Below are positions 1-11,886 of a stretch of DNA of 64,000 nucleotides, in pieces. The position numbers and the translations under genes are program-made. The notes below the pieces were generated by a model that was given only the letters and a program-made list of their open reading frames with translations, was not told the origin of the DNA and made no database searches. How positions within the stretch are numbered: position 1 is the first letter of the stretch; the number at the start of each line of letters is the position of its first letter. Source of the stretch: Erodium maritimum (taxonomy: Eukaryota > Streptophyta > Magnoliopsida > Geraniales > Geraniaceae). The DNA lies in the NCBI GenBank assembly GCA_963921825.1, contig OY997591.1, positions 56,894,531 to 56,958,530 of the forward strand, written 5' to 3'.

Positions 1-844
1 TTTTGCCGGAAAAGTCAATCGATGACTCCGGGAGTCATTCGGGACCTTTCTGGGACTCCAAAAGCTTAGCCGCCGTTACGGTTAGCTTAGTTGGGTCGTT
101 TCCTTTCAAACAGTTGTAATTGTGGGAAAAGTCAACCCGGGGTCTTTTTCGGTCAAATGCGGTCCAATTAGAAACTAAACTTAATTAATTATTTGAGCTG
201 GATTTATCTAAGCTAGAAGTGGTACCCACATGGACATGTCTCCAAGTTAGCTTGGAAGGAAAGAAATGGGTGCAAATTGACCCTTTTACCCTTAATGGTT
301 GAACTTGAGAAGAGAAAGGGCAAGGGGGTATTTTGGACATCATTTTCTCTAGGTTTAAGACACCAATTTGGACCAATTTCAGCCCATTATTCACTAGTGG
401 CCGAAATTATCAAGGGAGGAGAGAGAGAGGAGCACCCATGGAAGCTTGAAGAAGAAGCAAAGGAAAAGAGAAGACTTTTTGCCCATTTCTACCTCAAATC
501 ACCTCCCAAATCTCATTTTCTTCATCTCCTCTCCATTCCCAAGGTGAATCCCTAATCCTTTTTCGTTTTGGGTGATTTTGGTTTATGGGTTTTGAGGAAA
601 AATGATGAACATGGTTGGGTTTTTGAGATTTTGATGTTGGATGATGTTTTATGGAGAGAAAAGGGTATTAGATGATGGATTTTAATTGGTTTGTTGTGGT
701 TTTGATGAAGACCCATCATGGGTTTTGAAGTGGAGACGTTTTAGGGACTGGTTTGGAGGTTGGGAAGGTCAAAAATGGAGGTTTTGAAGGTTAATTTTCG
801 GGAAATTGAAGCTGGAGGAAGAAGAAGACGGAACAGTGTCAGAC

Positions 845-980
845 CCGTCACGGATCCGTGACGGGCACCGTGACGGGATAAGTCACGACTCCGTGAGGGA
901 GACCGTGACGGCACCAGTCACGGCTCTGTGAGGAGAACCGTGACGGTTCAGCCCACGGGTCCGTGACCCGAACCGTGACA
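845..980. repeat. Palindromic GTCACGG/CCGTGAC array in LTR
   Basis: Repeated short inverted words such as GTCACGGATCCGTGAC occur about every 20-30 bases. The same kind of array sits at the corresponding place in the other LTR copies (47846-47943 and 51121-51328), although the spacing and number of units differ. Confidence 0.8.
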
Positions 981-1740
981 GACCAGAGTTGGGCCTTTTG
1001 GGCCCCTTTTGTTGGATTTCGAGTAATTGGGACGATTAGCTATAACCGAGTCCTTTTTGGGTTAATTGGGAATGTTTTCCTCTTTAAACCTTTTGTGAAT
1101 TACTCTTGATTTGAGTGTTTATTTGTAATCCAAGACTTTGGACCCGAGCTCGACGGAGGAGGAGACCTTTGGACATCGTGAAGTGACGAGGAGGAAGCTA
1201 GCTAGGTCGTCCGCTGCTAGGATCGGATTGCTTGTGAGGTAAGGAAAGTAGCGAATACCGGTTTAATTGCGGAAAGTTACTAGTATGCATATAGGTTGCA
1301 ATTATATGATTTAACTATTAGAATGACATGATTAGGATGTGAGGAACGAGTGAAATGAGGGATAGCTTACGAGCCATGTCGAGCTGTAAGTTTGGGAATT
1401 GTTGTGCTGTAGAAATGCATGTGGGCCATGTCGAGCCCTTAGGGTTGCGTGTTGATTGTAATGCCATGATCTATCATTGAGATGCATGATGTGTGATTTA
1501 GCCATTGATTAGATTGGGAATCATGATATGGTATACACGGTGTAGTATGTTGTTGTTATGTTTGGGCAAGTGTGCCATGTGTGATATGATGTGAACCAAT
1601 GGTTGTGATATGATCGGGTGAGTGATAGACCGATGTGATGTGTTTGGTAAGTTTGTGTGGTTGGTATACCATGGTTGAACTATGGAATTGTGATGCGTGA
1701 GACCTTCTTGATGCATGTTCCAAGATGAGGTAATCCGGTA

Positions 1741-2040
1741 GGATACTTACACCGAGGGAGTATGCCGGTGTAGGGTATCTAGGTCGAGGATGGTGTGATC
1801 ATTACCCCGATATTGTGTGGTCCGGGAAGACGTACGACCGAGGTATGTGCCGGTCCGGTATGTGTTGTGAGTGATGCCCCGAGGCTATGTGCCGGGAAGA
1901 CGTCCGACCGATGTATGTGCCGGTCAGGGATGTGCCTCGAGGCTAAGTGCCGGGAAGATGTCGATACCGATGCTGTGTGGTTCAGTACGATATGATTGGG
2001 ACGGGCTGTAGCAGCCGGTGATGTTGGGGTCTGCGGTACG
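1741..2040. repeat. Degenerate minisatellite within LTR
   Basis: Imperfect repeats built on CCGGGAAGACG, GTGCCGGTC and related words recur at roughly 55-65 base spacing. The equivalent part of other LTR copies holds minisatellites with a different unit. Confidence 0.5.
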
Positions 2041-2579
2041 GGATGTATGATTGCTTTACGGTGTATTGTATGCTTGTTGATGGGTTAAGTGATGTGACTA
2101 AGAGGTGATAGTGGTCATGTGAGTGTGGTTGTGATGTTGTGTTCTCCGTGGAGTTCTTTAGTGTTGTGCTTTACTAGTATGCCCTAATTGGACGGTTACT
2201 CGTGGTGGTGAACGGACACTCATTACCTTAACTACTTTTCCTACTGAGCGAAAGCTCACCCCTTTACTTTATTGTTTTACAGGTCGTGAGCGGGATCTAT
2301 GCTAGCGGGATTCTCAGAGCTTGGGAGCTAGCGAGGGTCTTGTCTAGTGTTTTCTAGAGACGTGCAGTTTTACTTTTACTGAACTCTTTTACTATGTGGT
2401 TTTACCGAGCTGTTGACTCGTGTTATTACTTGGAGCTTTAAACTGTTATTTGAGACTCGGTTTGATATTAAATCGCTTTATTTAATTATCTTTTTAATTC
2501 ACGTCTCGAGTCCGGTCAAAACCGAATTTGGGGCGTGACAACAATGGACAAAGAAACCTAGACAATTCGTCTAATTTCA

Positions 2580-3052
2580 TTCACTATATACTCCACAAAG
2601 CAAGATACGAAACACGTAACATATGAGCAAATCCGTGAACCTCCAGTCTTCCCTAGCGGCCCATTGCCACTTCTCTCGCCGGAAATAATTATGGGTGAGC
2701 TTGAGTCTGATACTCCACACCTAAGTAATCAAAATCACGATTGCCGGTCTCTACCAGTTGTAGTGAGCCAAAGGGTGGGTGGCGTAGAAATGCACCAGCA
2801 TCACAAGTATAACAGTCCAGTACAAATCAATCATCTTAGCAATAGAAATCAAAATTAACTGAACCAGTGGCTGGATTGGAGATGGCCGATGATCCAGAAA
2901 AGGACATTGACGTTAAAGAAGAAGAGGGCGTTGGTTAGCAAGAGAGGGGAGAGAGAATCGGCATTGCTGTGTTGATTGTGATTGAGGAAGCATAAGTAGA
3001 AGAAGATGGAGGGTAAGGGAAGGAGTAAGTTTTTCAAGTTTGAAGCAGCCAT
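2580..3052 (-). pseudogene. DUF1295 / steroid 5-alpha-reductase-like pseudogene
   Basis: The minus strand from an ATG at 3052 reads a hydrophobic N-terminus containing LLPLPSIFFYLCFLN, FFFNVNVLFWIIGHLQSSHW, then from about 2834 MIDLYWTVILVMLVHFYATH, LAHYNW, VWSIRLKLTHNYFRREKWQW and AAREDWRFTD. This order and the motifs are those I know from plant DUF1295 proteins (3-oxo-5-alpha-steroid 4-dehydrogenase-like membrane proteins; Arabidopsis At1g18180/At1g73650 type). Two in-frame stops (after HYNW and just before VWSIRL) and a 25-nt interruption between the two blocks, too short to be a normal intron, show it is dead. Homology ends near 2650, long before the usual ~300-residue C-terminus; an LTR begins 40 bases beyond the last readable codons. 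The family assignment is confident; the cause of truncation is inferred. Confidence 0.8.
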
Positions 3053-3100
3053 CGCCCTCGTGTTTGGGATCGTTGGTTTGGTCTGAGGAAGAGAGCCGAT

Positions 3101-3108
3101 ATTTTATA
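3101..3108 (-). promoter_or_regulatory. TATA box of the DUF1295 pseudogene
   Basis: The minus strand reads TATAAAAT about 50 bases upstream of the ATG at 3052. The promoter and first exon therefore still look gene-like although the coding sequence is broken. Confidence 0.45.
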
Positions 3109-3349
3109 CTTTCCTACCGCTGCTTAAGAGCAAGTGGAGTGTGAGACTCATGTGCCAATTCGTGATTCACACATCGCGATCTAGTGAGTTGTAAATTGCG
3201 ATTTGTTAAATCGTGATTCACGATGCGTGGGTCGACCCATGACTCACAATTGTGAGTTGATGGTTTGCGAATCACAAGTCAACACGTGGCAAAGCAAAAA
3301 AAAAAGATAAACCGTTGCCCAAACGGTCCGATAACGGTGATATTTTTTT

Positions 3350-4400
3350 AGGGTTATATACTTTTTTGTGCCCAAATGTTTCGCTCACGAACGATTTGGT
3401 ACCCTTATGTTTCAAATGACCAATTTGGTACCCTTTTGATTTGTCCACGGACGGAATTGCATATTCCCTTAAGAAAACTAACAAAATATTTCTCTAAATT
3501 AGTCATGTGCAATTAAGTGGGGTGTGAAATAACGATTTTACTCTTTCTTATTTTAAGCTTATAAATTTGGTAGATAAAATTACCATTATACTCTTAGTTA
3601 TAATACAATAAATAAATAAATTAATTAAAAATATAAAAAATTACCATTATACTCTTAGTTATAATGGTAAAATTACCATTTACCATTATACTCTTAGTTA
3701 TAATGGTAAAATTTATATTTTAAGCTTATAAATTTGGTAGATAAAATTACCATTATACTCTTAGTTATAATACAATAAATAAATAAATTAAAAATATAAA
3801 AAAATTAAAATTTTAAAAAATAAAATAATTTTTAAAATTTAAAATTTAAAAAACTTAAAATTTTAAAACTTAAAAAAATAATAATAGCAAAAATTAATAA
3901 AATTAAATTAAATTAAAAATTAAAATTAAAATTTAATAAAATAAATAAATAAATAAATAGATTAATTGTATAAGAAAAATGAAAATAAAAAAAATTATTA
4001 TTTTTTCGGAAAACTTATAAAAAATTATTAATTATTTCAATAAATAATAAATAAAAATTCGAAATATATATTAAAATAAAATTTTTACAAAAAAATTAAT
4101 TCAATAATATAAAATAAATTTATTTATTTTTATGAAAAAAAAAACTTATTAAAAGTAAGTTTAAATATAAAGTCAAAAGTCAATATAAGGGTAAAATGGT
4201 CATTTTACATTAAGTCAAAAGTCAACTAAATCAATATAAGGGTAAAATGGTCATTTCACATTATTCTGTTAGTTTTTTAACCACATAAACTCAAATCGTT
4301 CATGGACAGAACATTTGGGTACCAAATTGGAATAAAAATTCATAAGGGTACTAAATCGTTCATGGACGAAACATTTGGGTACCAAAAAGTATATAACCCT
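3350..4400. mobile_element. Nested long-TIR element, probably Mutator-like
   Basis: About 100 bases at the two ends are inverted copies: the left end starts AGGGTTATATACTTTTT and the right end closes with its complement; both arms carry the words CCCAAATGTTTCG and GGTACCCTTATG. No clean 9-bp duplication can be fixed because the flanks are T/A runs. The interior is extremely AT-rich (about 3780-4140 is almost only A and T) and non-coding. Similar GGTACCC-containing ends appear at 35094-35535 and near 20400-20455. Confidence 0.6.
3551..3792. repeat. Direct duplication, ~75 bp at 167-bp period
   Basis: The block beginning TTTTAAGCTTATAAATTTGG and running through ACCATTATACTCTTAG to an AATAAATA run occurs at 3551 and again at 3718, nearly unchanged, inside the nested AT-rich element. 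Between them ACCATTATACTCTTAG and its partial inverse recur and could fold. Confidence 0.75.
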
Positions 4401-4463
4401 TATTTATTTATTTTTTATTAAAATAAATACGAAAACACTTAGAAAAATAAATTTTTACCCACC

Positions 4464-4470
4464 TATAAAT
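4464..4470 (+). promoter_or_regulatory. TATA box before the Harbinger ORF1-like remnant
   Basis: TATAAAT lies about 90 bases upstream of the ATG at 4556, with a CT-rich leader between them, as expected of a transposon gene promoter. Confidence 0.4.
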
Positions 4471-4555
4471 ACGTCATCTCATTCATGAAACCACCAACAC
4501 TTCTCTCAATTTTCTTTCAAATTATCCATTTTCTCTCTACAAAATCCGATCAACA

Positions 4556-4790
4556 ATGTCTGACGAATCAACTCAACCGCTGACTTCACTAGAGCAAGAA
4601 GACTACACGCCAGACCAACCAGACTGTTCGGCTGAATAGGTCAACACATCTCAAGGAGGCGGCTACCAAGAGAAGTTAACCACACATTTCAACCCAACTA
4701 CCGGTGCTTGGGACCCTACCACAATTACCGCATTCATGCAACAACATTGGAACCCGGGTACATTCAAACAACATCGTCTTTTAATAGAAT
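4556..4790 (+). pseudogene. Harbinger ORF1-like N-terminal remnant
   Basis: An ATG at 4556 opens MSDESTQPLTSLEQEDYTPD and runs to a stop at 4637-4639; the frame then continues NTSQGGGYQEKLTTHFNP and GAWDPTTITAFMQQHW. It lies inside the TIR-bounded element and downstream of a TATA box. A Q/T/N-rich leader of this sort is usual for the Myb-like or accessory ORF of plant Harbinger elements, but no domain is visible, so the identity is inferred from position. It breaks off into AT-rich DNA. Confidence 0.35.
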
Positions 4791-5010
4791 TTATTGTTTC
4801 AAATCGGAATTTAATAAATTGAACAAAATATCAATTAATTATCCCTTCAGCACCCACTCAGCATCCCTGCAAATCATGAGTCTCATACATGAGTTTCACA
4901 CTCTGGAACACAGCTCAATTTAAGGGACTCGCGCTACAATTCAATACAATCACCACATAAGTCTCAACTCATGAGTCTCATATGTGAGTCCCTCACTATA
5001 CATGCTCTAA

Positions 5011-6340
5011 CTGAACAAATGTGGTAAAAAGTGTCGCAATAATGGTTGGCTTCGACTTTATGAGTTGTGTGCAGTCGTGGATGACAAGGGCTCTATATTG
5101 GTCCGAATTTTAAGATCAGTCTATTTAATTTGATGGGAATTTTCTCTTAGGGGACTAGTGCAAAAAAAAAAACAATGACATTCCTGTATGAGATTTCTCA
5201 CGACGTGTCTCAGGAGAAATTCTTTTAGCAACTTGTACTGTTGATTTTGTTTAGGAAAAATAAGACTTTTATTATGAAATAGGGACGATACAAGGCACTA
5301 AGATATGAGGATCCATATTGGAGACTGGGACCCGTCTAATAAGAAGATTAGATTCCACTATTAATTTTGAAAAGACTCACAAACGAGCCAGAGGATCTTC
5401 ACGACCACTAAGACGAGTAATGCACAAAAATAACAACAACCAGAGACCATATATTCAAACCATACTAGATTTCCTTAGTAGCATTTTGGTCTTATACCAA
5501 GAGCAAGTAACGTTCTATATAAAGTGTGATAGCATGCAAAGAGGATAATTTGTGTTGTGGGGCTGGCTCGGAGGGGTTAAGACTGGGAGAGTGGCCAATG
5601 TGACCTAGCCGATGCTTATATAGGAAGGACCTCCTCCCGTTCTTTCTACAGGACTCATAATCCTGATTAGGCAACTTAGCAAACCTTGCATAAGTTGATT
5701 TTGAAATCTCTACTAAGTTCTCTAGGGCTGTCGTGGTTGGGGTCAAAACCAGTACCTCAAAAGACTTTCTTCACATGTGCCTCTTACACCTTATCATGAT
5801 TGTTCTTTCCCGAGCATGGATCTTCTATCTCTTCACCTTCCGGGGAGTGGGTACTGATGTTTGTATACCCTCAGGTTAGGTGGTGCCTTCCTTTGATTCG
5901 TAAACAAGATTGTCGTGATACCCTAGTAGTAGTGGTCCCCCTCCACTATTTGGTCTTGAAGAGGCCCTCCCGGGTGGCTTTTCTTTCCCAATAAAGAGGT
6001 TGTTTAGTTAGGATGCCATATTGTGAAGGTGTTCCAAAATAGAACTGAGTTCTTTTGGTGTTGCGATCAGTAAGGTTGTATGTCCTTCTGGTATACTGAG
6101 ATAGGGTGACCAAAGTGTCATTCTAGTCCATATGTAGAAGTGATATTGGTTCCGGAACCTGTGTCAGCTTCCAATGAAATATCAAACCGCTGCATCTTCA
6201 GTCTGCCTCAGGTAGGTGAGTGATGCACTCATCGAATAATAAGTGACTGATCCACCTACACCAAAAGTAGAATTTGGAATGTCTTTTATACTGGATGAAT
6301 ACCCAAACCGATTACGAAGAGGCCTCGAACTACATGCGAA
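5011..6340. other. Unassigned intergenic DNA, possible decayed LTR
   Basis: There is no recognisable gene. A plus-strand TATA-like GCTTATATAGGAAG at about 5611-5624 sits in a moderately GC-rich block (5550-5960) that looks like the core of a retroelement LTR, but no matching second copy, primer-binding site or target duplication was found. ORFs of 60-85 codons on either strand resemble nothing I know. Confidence 0.3.
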
Positions 6341-6342
6341 GT

Positions 6343-7567
6343 AGGGGGAGCTATTAAGGCCCTAAGGGGGCACGTGCCCCTTCAATTTTATTTATTTTTG
6401 CTTTTATTACCTGATTTTTAGAAGAAGAAAAATTGTTTGTGCCTCTTAATTTTAATATTTTTTTGAAGTTGTTCCCCCTCGAACATTCTTTACTTCTTAT
6501 TTTTATTATCTTTTTTTCTAAAATTTTATAATAGCGCCTCTTAAAATTTTAAATTATCTAATTATGTCTCTCCTTGAACTTTTAATTTTAAATTTTTTTT
6601 ATGTTTTTTATTATTAAATTTCTAATTGTTTTAAGTTTCTTAATTTTAGTTAGTTCACACAATTTTATTACTATTTAATTTATTTATTTTTACTAAAAGG
6701 TGCAATTTTATTAAACTTAGAATTCAACTACAAACGAGTACATCAGAGAGAAACACTCACCGACCACTAAGAACATACATGAACACATATGTCAGCTAAT
6801 CTTTTAACAATATAACCGTTATAAATGATATTGAAACTATGACGAAACTGACTATGCCTGCTCAAGGTGTTGCCTAAACGCTGCATACTCTATGGAGTGC
6901 GACCAAACATGCTTTCATCAGTTTCAAAGGGAGGGGAGCGACGATGGTAGATGTGATTGAAGGATCCCTCCCGGTATAAGTCCCTGAATCCTTGGGTAGA
7001 ATCCCTGAATCTTCGCTCACTAATAATTAATCTTGCAAAAAGGAACAAAACAGTTAAAGTAAAACAAGACCAGAGTGGTCGAGGAGCGTGCAGTGGTGGG
7101 GGCTAGGGAGAAGGACGCACAGCGGTTTCAGAAACGATGACGACGGTGGGGGAGATACTTCAGATCGTGCAGTCGGGTGGGGAATCGTAGTAGTGCGAGG
7201 CGAGGCTAGCGACGTGGGGGGCGGAGATCGGATGTAAGGGAATTTGGGGCGATTGGGTAAATTGGGAATTGAGGAGCACCAGTCATCACTCGGGATGAAC
7301 TAGCAGAGGAGGGAGGAGAGGGACACCATGGAGATGGAGTTGGGGTACCAGACAAAAGTCGGTAGGATCGGGACCGTCTCCGAAGGGAGACCACCGATAG
7401 TGCTAGCGACGATCAAACCCTAATAGAGCCCATCCTTGAACTTTTATTTAGTCTTATTATTTAAATCATTATTTAGGGTCTCGAACTATTATTTATTGGT
7501 TTTTTATGATATCAATATTTTTTAACATTAATTTATAGCTCCACTAAAAAAACTAGCTCTACCGTTG
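6343..7567. mobile_element. Decayed hAT-like element (tentative)
   Basis: The left end (GTAGGGGGAGCTATTAAGGC, then GGGGGCACGTGCCCC) and the complement of the right end (AACGGTAGAGCTAGTTTTTT) resemble the AGGGGCGGAGCTA-type termini of a common plant hAT family with GTGCCCC-rich subtermini. The arms are diverged and no 8-bp duplication could be fixed. Between them lie AT-rich DNA and a GC-richer block at 7060-7430 of unknown origin. Confidence 0.3.
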
Positions 7568-7995
7568 AAACGGATCCAATTAGATCCGGAGAAAAAGGCC
7601 CCCAGTGACAGTTCCCCATAATCTTTTTACCTACAACATCGGTTTCGGTCGATATCAACCGGTTCATAGGTTTTGGATAAAAATGGATCACCCCGTGTTA
7701 TGGATACTGTGGATGCTTTTAAAAGTTGATAAAATAGGCCCGGGGACTGGCCTGTGTACGGATACCGGTCCAACCCAAACGGTCCTCGGGTCAAAAAGAA
7801 TACAGTGGTTGTCTGAGTTTGAACCAAAGGCCCAAACCACACAGCCCTTTGTTTGGTTAGGCGCATGATCCATTCGCAGAGGAGCAGCTCAAGCATGAAG
7901 CTCCACGCCGATTTGGGTTTTGGTCTCTGCCTCGCCGCGTGTTCGCTCTAACGAAAGCGCCCCCAACAAATCTGCGACTCCGAATTTCATCTGCA
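7568..7995 (+). promoter_or_regulatory. TCF25 upstream region and 5' UTR
   Basis: This is the only spacer between the decayed hAT-like end and the TCF25 start codon, so it must hold the core promoter and leader. No clear TATA box is visible, which is common for housekeeping plant genes. The short ORFs here on both strands are not conserved-looking. Confidence 0.4.
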
Positions 7996-10900
7996 ATGTC
8001 GGCTCGGTACCTGAAGAAGGTGCTCAGAGAGCAGGAGCAGCAGAAACAGCTCCATGGTCATGGATGGGTGGAAGAAGAAAACGACGACGACATCGACGCT
8101 GAGCAGCTCAACGAACATGGGTCTGCAGATGTGGTCAATCGTCCGTTCAAAAACCCTTTCGAGCTCCTCAACGACGGCGACGAAGACACCGGCCATGATA
8201 CTGACGATGACGTCGACGACTTGTTGCAGGTCTGTGTGCTTCCTACTCCATATGTTCGCTTGACCCAATTGTGGTTTATGAAGTCTGATGTGAATTAGGG
8301 TTTCTTGTGTTACAATCGCCAGCTGGATCTAATTAAGCGTGTTCAGGTCACAGTGATTTTGATCTCTCAAGTATAAGGAATATAGCTTATCATTGTGGTT
8401 TTGATAGTCATGTTCCTTGCTCCCATTACCTAATTAATTTTGTGCTTAAAATATACTTGAAACACTGTCGAGACGGTTTCAAATACTACCAAAATTGACA
8501 TTCAGTCTGGAACACTAATTGAAAACTTCAAGGTTTCCCATGTCTGTGTGATCTTTTGATCAAGTTTTGTTCTTGTCCACACTTCCTACAGAAGTGAATG
8601 TTAAGAAAAGCTAAGGTTATTTGTTATTCTAATTTCAAGAGTGATATTGGCACACCAATATATGAGGGATGTGTCCGATAGGATAGCTGAAAGATACGTG
8701 AACATGCCTTTAATGTTAGTTGATGTTACTTTTCTTTGTTATTTAATCATGTCTAAACCTCTGCTGTGTTTCATTTATCTGCAATTGCCACTGATAAATT
8801 GACTCAATTCAGGGGACTAAGTTGAGTGCTGCTGATAAGACCTCAGAAGGGAATGCTGACAATGGAGGAAGGCCTATGCTGAAAAGTACTTCTGAGGTAG
8901 CTTCGTCATCAAATAATAAATCAAAGAAAAAGAAAAAGAAGAAAAACAAGGACAAATCACTTTCAAGTATGGATAAAGTCGAAGCACCCTTGGACAGAAT
9001 TCTTGAAACTTTTTCTTTGGATTCTGGCAGTTCTACTAAAAAAGGAGGCCCTGCAAATTCCAAAACTACAAAGGGAAAAGATCATGAGAACGTAGCTAAG
9101 AAATGTGCATCCTCCATACTACAAGTGGATCCCAAGTACTTAAAAGCTGAAAATGAACTTCGTAGAATATTTGGGTCTAAGGTGGTGAAATCATTCGAGA
9201 ACGAAAGTCAAACCAGCAACTCTAGACAGATACGTGGTGTGAGACGTGTGAACTTAAGTCATAAAAAGACTATTCTTGTAACTCCATCGGACCATTGGCC
9301 TCGCTGGGATGGATCTTTGTCAATGGAATTTCTAGAAACCAGGGACGCGCAACACTACTTCAGGTAGAGATCACTTTTTATCAGCTATTCTAGGTAACAT
9401 ATTCATTTATATGTACAAAGATTCTAACTTGAGACCATGCTTATGTAGAATTAGGCTCTTTACAACTTGGCTCAACTTATATTGTTAAGGATAACCCTTG
9501 ATAATATAGTTGATTGATATTGATGGCTTGAACTCTTTTTTACAGATGTATAGGTTTTTCCACTTATCAGGATATTGTGTAGTATCATTTGTCAATTATG
9601 CTTAACTTTTTGATGGGCACTTATACTTCATAATTCAGATGATAGATTGGTTCTATTTATGCTCCAGGCTTTCAGTAAGTGTTGAAGACATTTATGGCTG
9701 TTGGTTAAATATGACTCATCAGTATGATCTGAAATTCATAAGAACTTGTTTTGTGGCACCCTACACTCAAATACGGCTACAAAAGCCAGTTCTCCATGTA
9801 ATCTTAACTTCCCTTCCGTGTTTTTGCTGCACATGGCATTCAATGATATACGTGACATGCCAGGTGTGGACTGTAACATTTTTATCCAAAATGTTCACAT
9901 GATCTCTACTTTTCCTGTCTGTCTGTTAGTGGAATTAACCATATTGCATGATCCCACTTTTACATCTGATCTAATGCTGACTCATTTGGTTGTCAAATGA
10001 ACCATATCTCTGCACATGTTGGCTTAATTTGTTGTGAAGAAACTTCATTGTTGGATAGATGATATTGCAATTATGCTCATTAGTATTTAAAACTTTCCTA
10101 AGCAAACTTGATGGACATTTGGCTAATGGTTTGTTTTTTTCCTGACATTTTCTATGTGTGCATAAGCAATAAAGCCGTGTATTTTTTATATTGGCAATCC
10201 CTAGTCTAATCATAACCTAAAATGTATCCACCAAGATTCAAACTCAGGACCTCACACGTAGAATGAGCTCCTTACCACGTGGCCAGCTTATGTTGGTATC
10301 AATAAAGCTGTGTATCAACTTTCTAGTAAACTTGGGTTATAGGTAGACAGATTTATATCGCAGTATGACTCAAACCTGTGTCAGATTGGACTAATATTAT
10401 CATTTTCACCTTTTTACGATATCCATCCCAGGGATAAGGATGGAATCTTGATTTTAGTGTTCTTATTTGTGCCCTGATTTTGGCGCTGCTGATTTCACGC
10501 AGATATGTATACTCATCTTCCTATGCTGAAGCTCAGAGAGCATTTGAAGCTGCAAGAGCTATTCATGATCTCAATGGGGTAGCAAGTGTTTTAATGCACC
10601 ATCCTTACCACTTGGATTCTCTCATCACAATGTCCGAGTATTTTGCAGTTGTCGGTGAGCTTCAAATGTCGTCAGATGGCATTACAAAGTGTTTGTACGC
10701 TCTGGAATGTGCATGGCATCCTATGTTTACCCCTTTGCAGGGTAATTGTCAATTAAAATTCGATATCGATACAAACAAGCCATTGTTCACAGCACTGTTC
10801 ACACATATGAAAAACATGGACAGGCGGGGATGCCATCGGTCTGCTCTAGAAGTTTGCAAACTGCTGCTTTCACTGGATTATGATGATCCTATGGGAGCTA

Positions 10901-11886
10901 TGTTCTGCATTGACTACTTTGCTTTGAGGGCAGAGGAGTACTCATGGCTTGAACATTTTTCTGAAGATTATGCTAGTGATACATCGATATGGATGTTCCC
11001 AAATTTTTCATTTTCTCTTGCTGTCAGTCGGTTTTATCTAGAAAGAGAGCCCCCAAAAGATGGAAGCGGGGATGCTACTAAGGCTACTTCTGTAGATCTT
11101 ATGAAACAAGCTTTGTTGCTCCACCCTTCAGTCCTTAAGAAACTTGTGTCTAAGACACCATTGAAGGATCAGGTGTGGACAAAGATTCTCCAGCATTCCT
11201 TCTTTCAAATAGATGAAACAGGGATTGAATCCTTGGATCATTTGATCAATATGTATGTAGAGAGGGGTTATATCATATGGAGGCTTCCAGATCTTCAAAA
11301 ACTGCTGAGGGATGCTGCACTGTTAGTGCTTGAAGTACTGGAACAAGATAGAAGTGAAGTTAAGGATTGGGCTTGTGTGAGAGAAGAAGTATTTTCATCT
11401 AAGAAGAACGAGTAAGTATTTCCATTTATTCAAATATTTCTCTTAGGGCACATTTTCCGATATTTTTCACTGCCAAAATTGTAGTTCAATTCAACCCTTA
11501 ATTTAAGTCAGAGAATTTCGTGTTGGGACTTGGGGCTAATTTATTCTCAAAGTAGATTCAGTTAGATGGGTCAATTATATTGTGATGTGTGGTGACAATT
11601 GTCTTTTGTTTGTAGGTATGGGCATTTACTTGTTTCAGATTTCACTGATTCTGTACCACGACCTCTTCCACCTGATAACCTACAAGATTTTGTAGTTGAT
11701 CCAAGAATGGGCGAGATAGAAGATGAAGCTGCCAATCCAAATGCAGGTGGCCATGCTCCTCCACATGATATTGCGAACCACAACGCATTAGCTGTCTTGT
11801 TTGAGTCAATGCTTCCTTGGTTTAATCACGAGGCTAGAGGAGGAGATGGAAGTGATGAGGATGATGAGCCTAACGGACACGGCTGA
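7996..11886 (+). CDS. TCF25: TCF25/NULP1-like nuclear protein, 4 exons, 654 aa
   Basis: The exons are 7996-8229, 8813-9363, 10503-11411 and 11616-11886; all junctions are GT-AG and the phases join without a break (1965 nt). The start MSARYLKKVLREQEQQ is the family's usual N-terminus, which is why the upstream in-frame ATG at 7939 was not chosen. Residues 1-78 are acidic; a Lys-rich nuclear-localisation-like tract lies at about 114-126; the TCF25 domain runs from about 235 (SDHWPRWDGSLSMEFLE) through YHLDSLITMSEYF, CLYALECAWHPMF, MKNMDRRGCHRSALEVCKLL and FCIDYFALRAEEYSWL to about 560, an alpha-helical TPR-like region; exon 4 ends in an acidic tail. TCF25 proteins are linked to transcriptional repression and, in yeast and animals (Rqc1), to the ribosome quality-control complex; its role in this plant is inferred. 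Intron 2 holds a SINE-like unit. Identity is strong. Confidence 0.95.
10150..10300 (-). mobile_element. tRNA-derived SINE-like unit in TCF25 intron 2
   Basis: On the minus strand an A-box-like CTGGCCACGTGGTAAGG (complement of about 10272-10288) is followed about 30 bases later by a B-box-like GAGGTCCTGAGTTTGAATC (complement of 10235-10253). This order and spacing match RNA polymerase III promoters of tRNA-derived SINEs. Ends and duplication were not resolved. Confidence 0.45.

Larger units (their letters stand above)
1..2540 (+). mobile_element. Long LTR (Gypsy-type family), 3' part, start outside window
   Basis: The stretch matches, by eye, the long LTRs at 46467-52210 and 46921-49780. It opens about 60 bases inside the LTR and closes with the same terminal bases, GGGGCGTGACA, at 2540. 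Orientation is taken from the related element at 55425-61937, where this terminus is followed by a primer-binding site. No primer-binding site follows here, so this is a solo LTR or the 3' LTR of an element lying to the left. It holds no protein-coding gene; the short ORFs inside it are not conserved in the other copies. Fossil; breaks cannot be judged for an LTR alone. Confidence 0.75.
3128..5007. mobile_element. PIF/Harbinger-like DNA transposon, internally deleted
   Basis: Imperfect terminal inverted repeats (left GAGCAAGTGGAGTGTGAGAC, right complement GAGCATGTATAGTGAGGGAC) are bordered by TAA on both sides (3125-3127 and 5008-5010). A 3-bp TAA/TTA duplication and GAGCATG-type ends are typical of plant Harbinger elements. 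Of 1.88 kb, about 1.05 kb is a second nested element (3350-4400). No transposase catalytic domain is recognisable; only an ORF1-like 5' end remains. Confidence 0.6.

Noticed and set aside
5492-5746. 84-codon minus-strand ORF as a gene
   Set aside because: No homology recognised, no splice context, located in decayed repeat-like DNA with a plus-strand TATA-like word.
7939-7995. Upstream in-frame ATG as the TCF25 start
   Set aside because: The family begins at MSAR; the extra 19 residues are not family-like and lie in the leader.
9639-9902. Extra exon in TCF25 intron 2
   Set aside because: Exons 2 and 3 already join in phase with continuous family homology (HYFR-YVYSSSY), leaving no missing segment.
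10235-10289. tRNA gene
   Set aside because: A- and B-box-like words are present but no cloverleaf can be drawn; it fits a SINE better.
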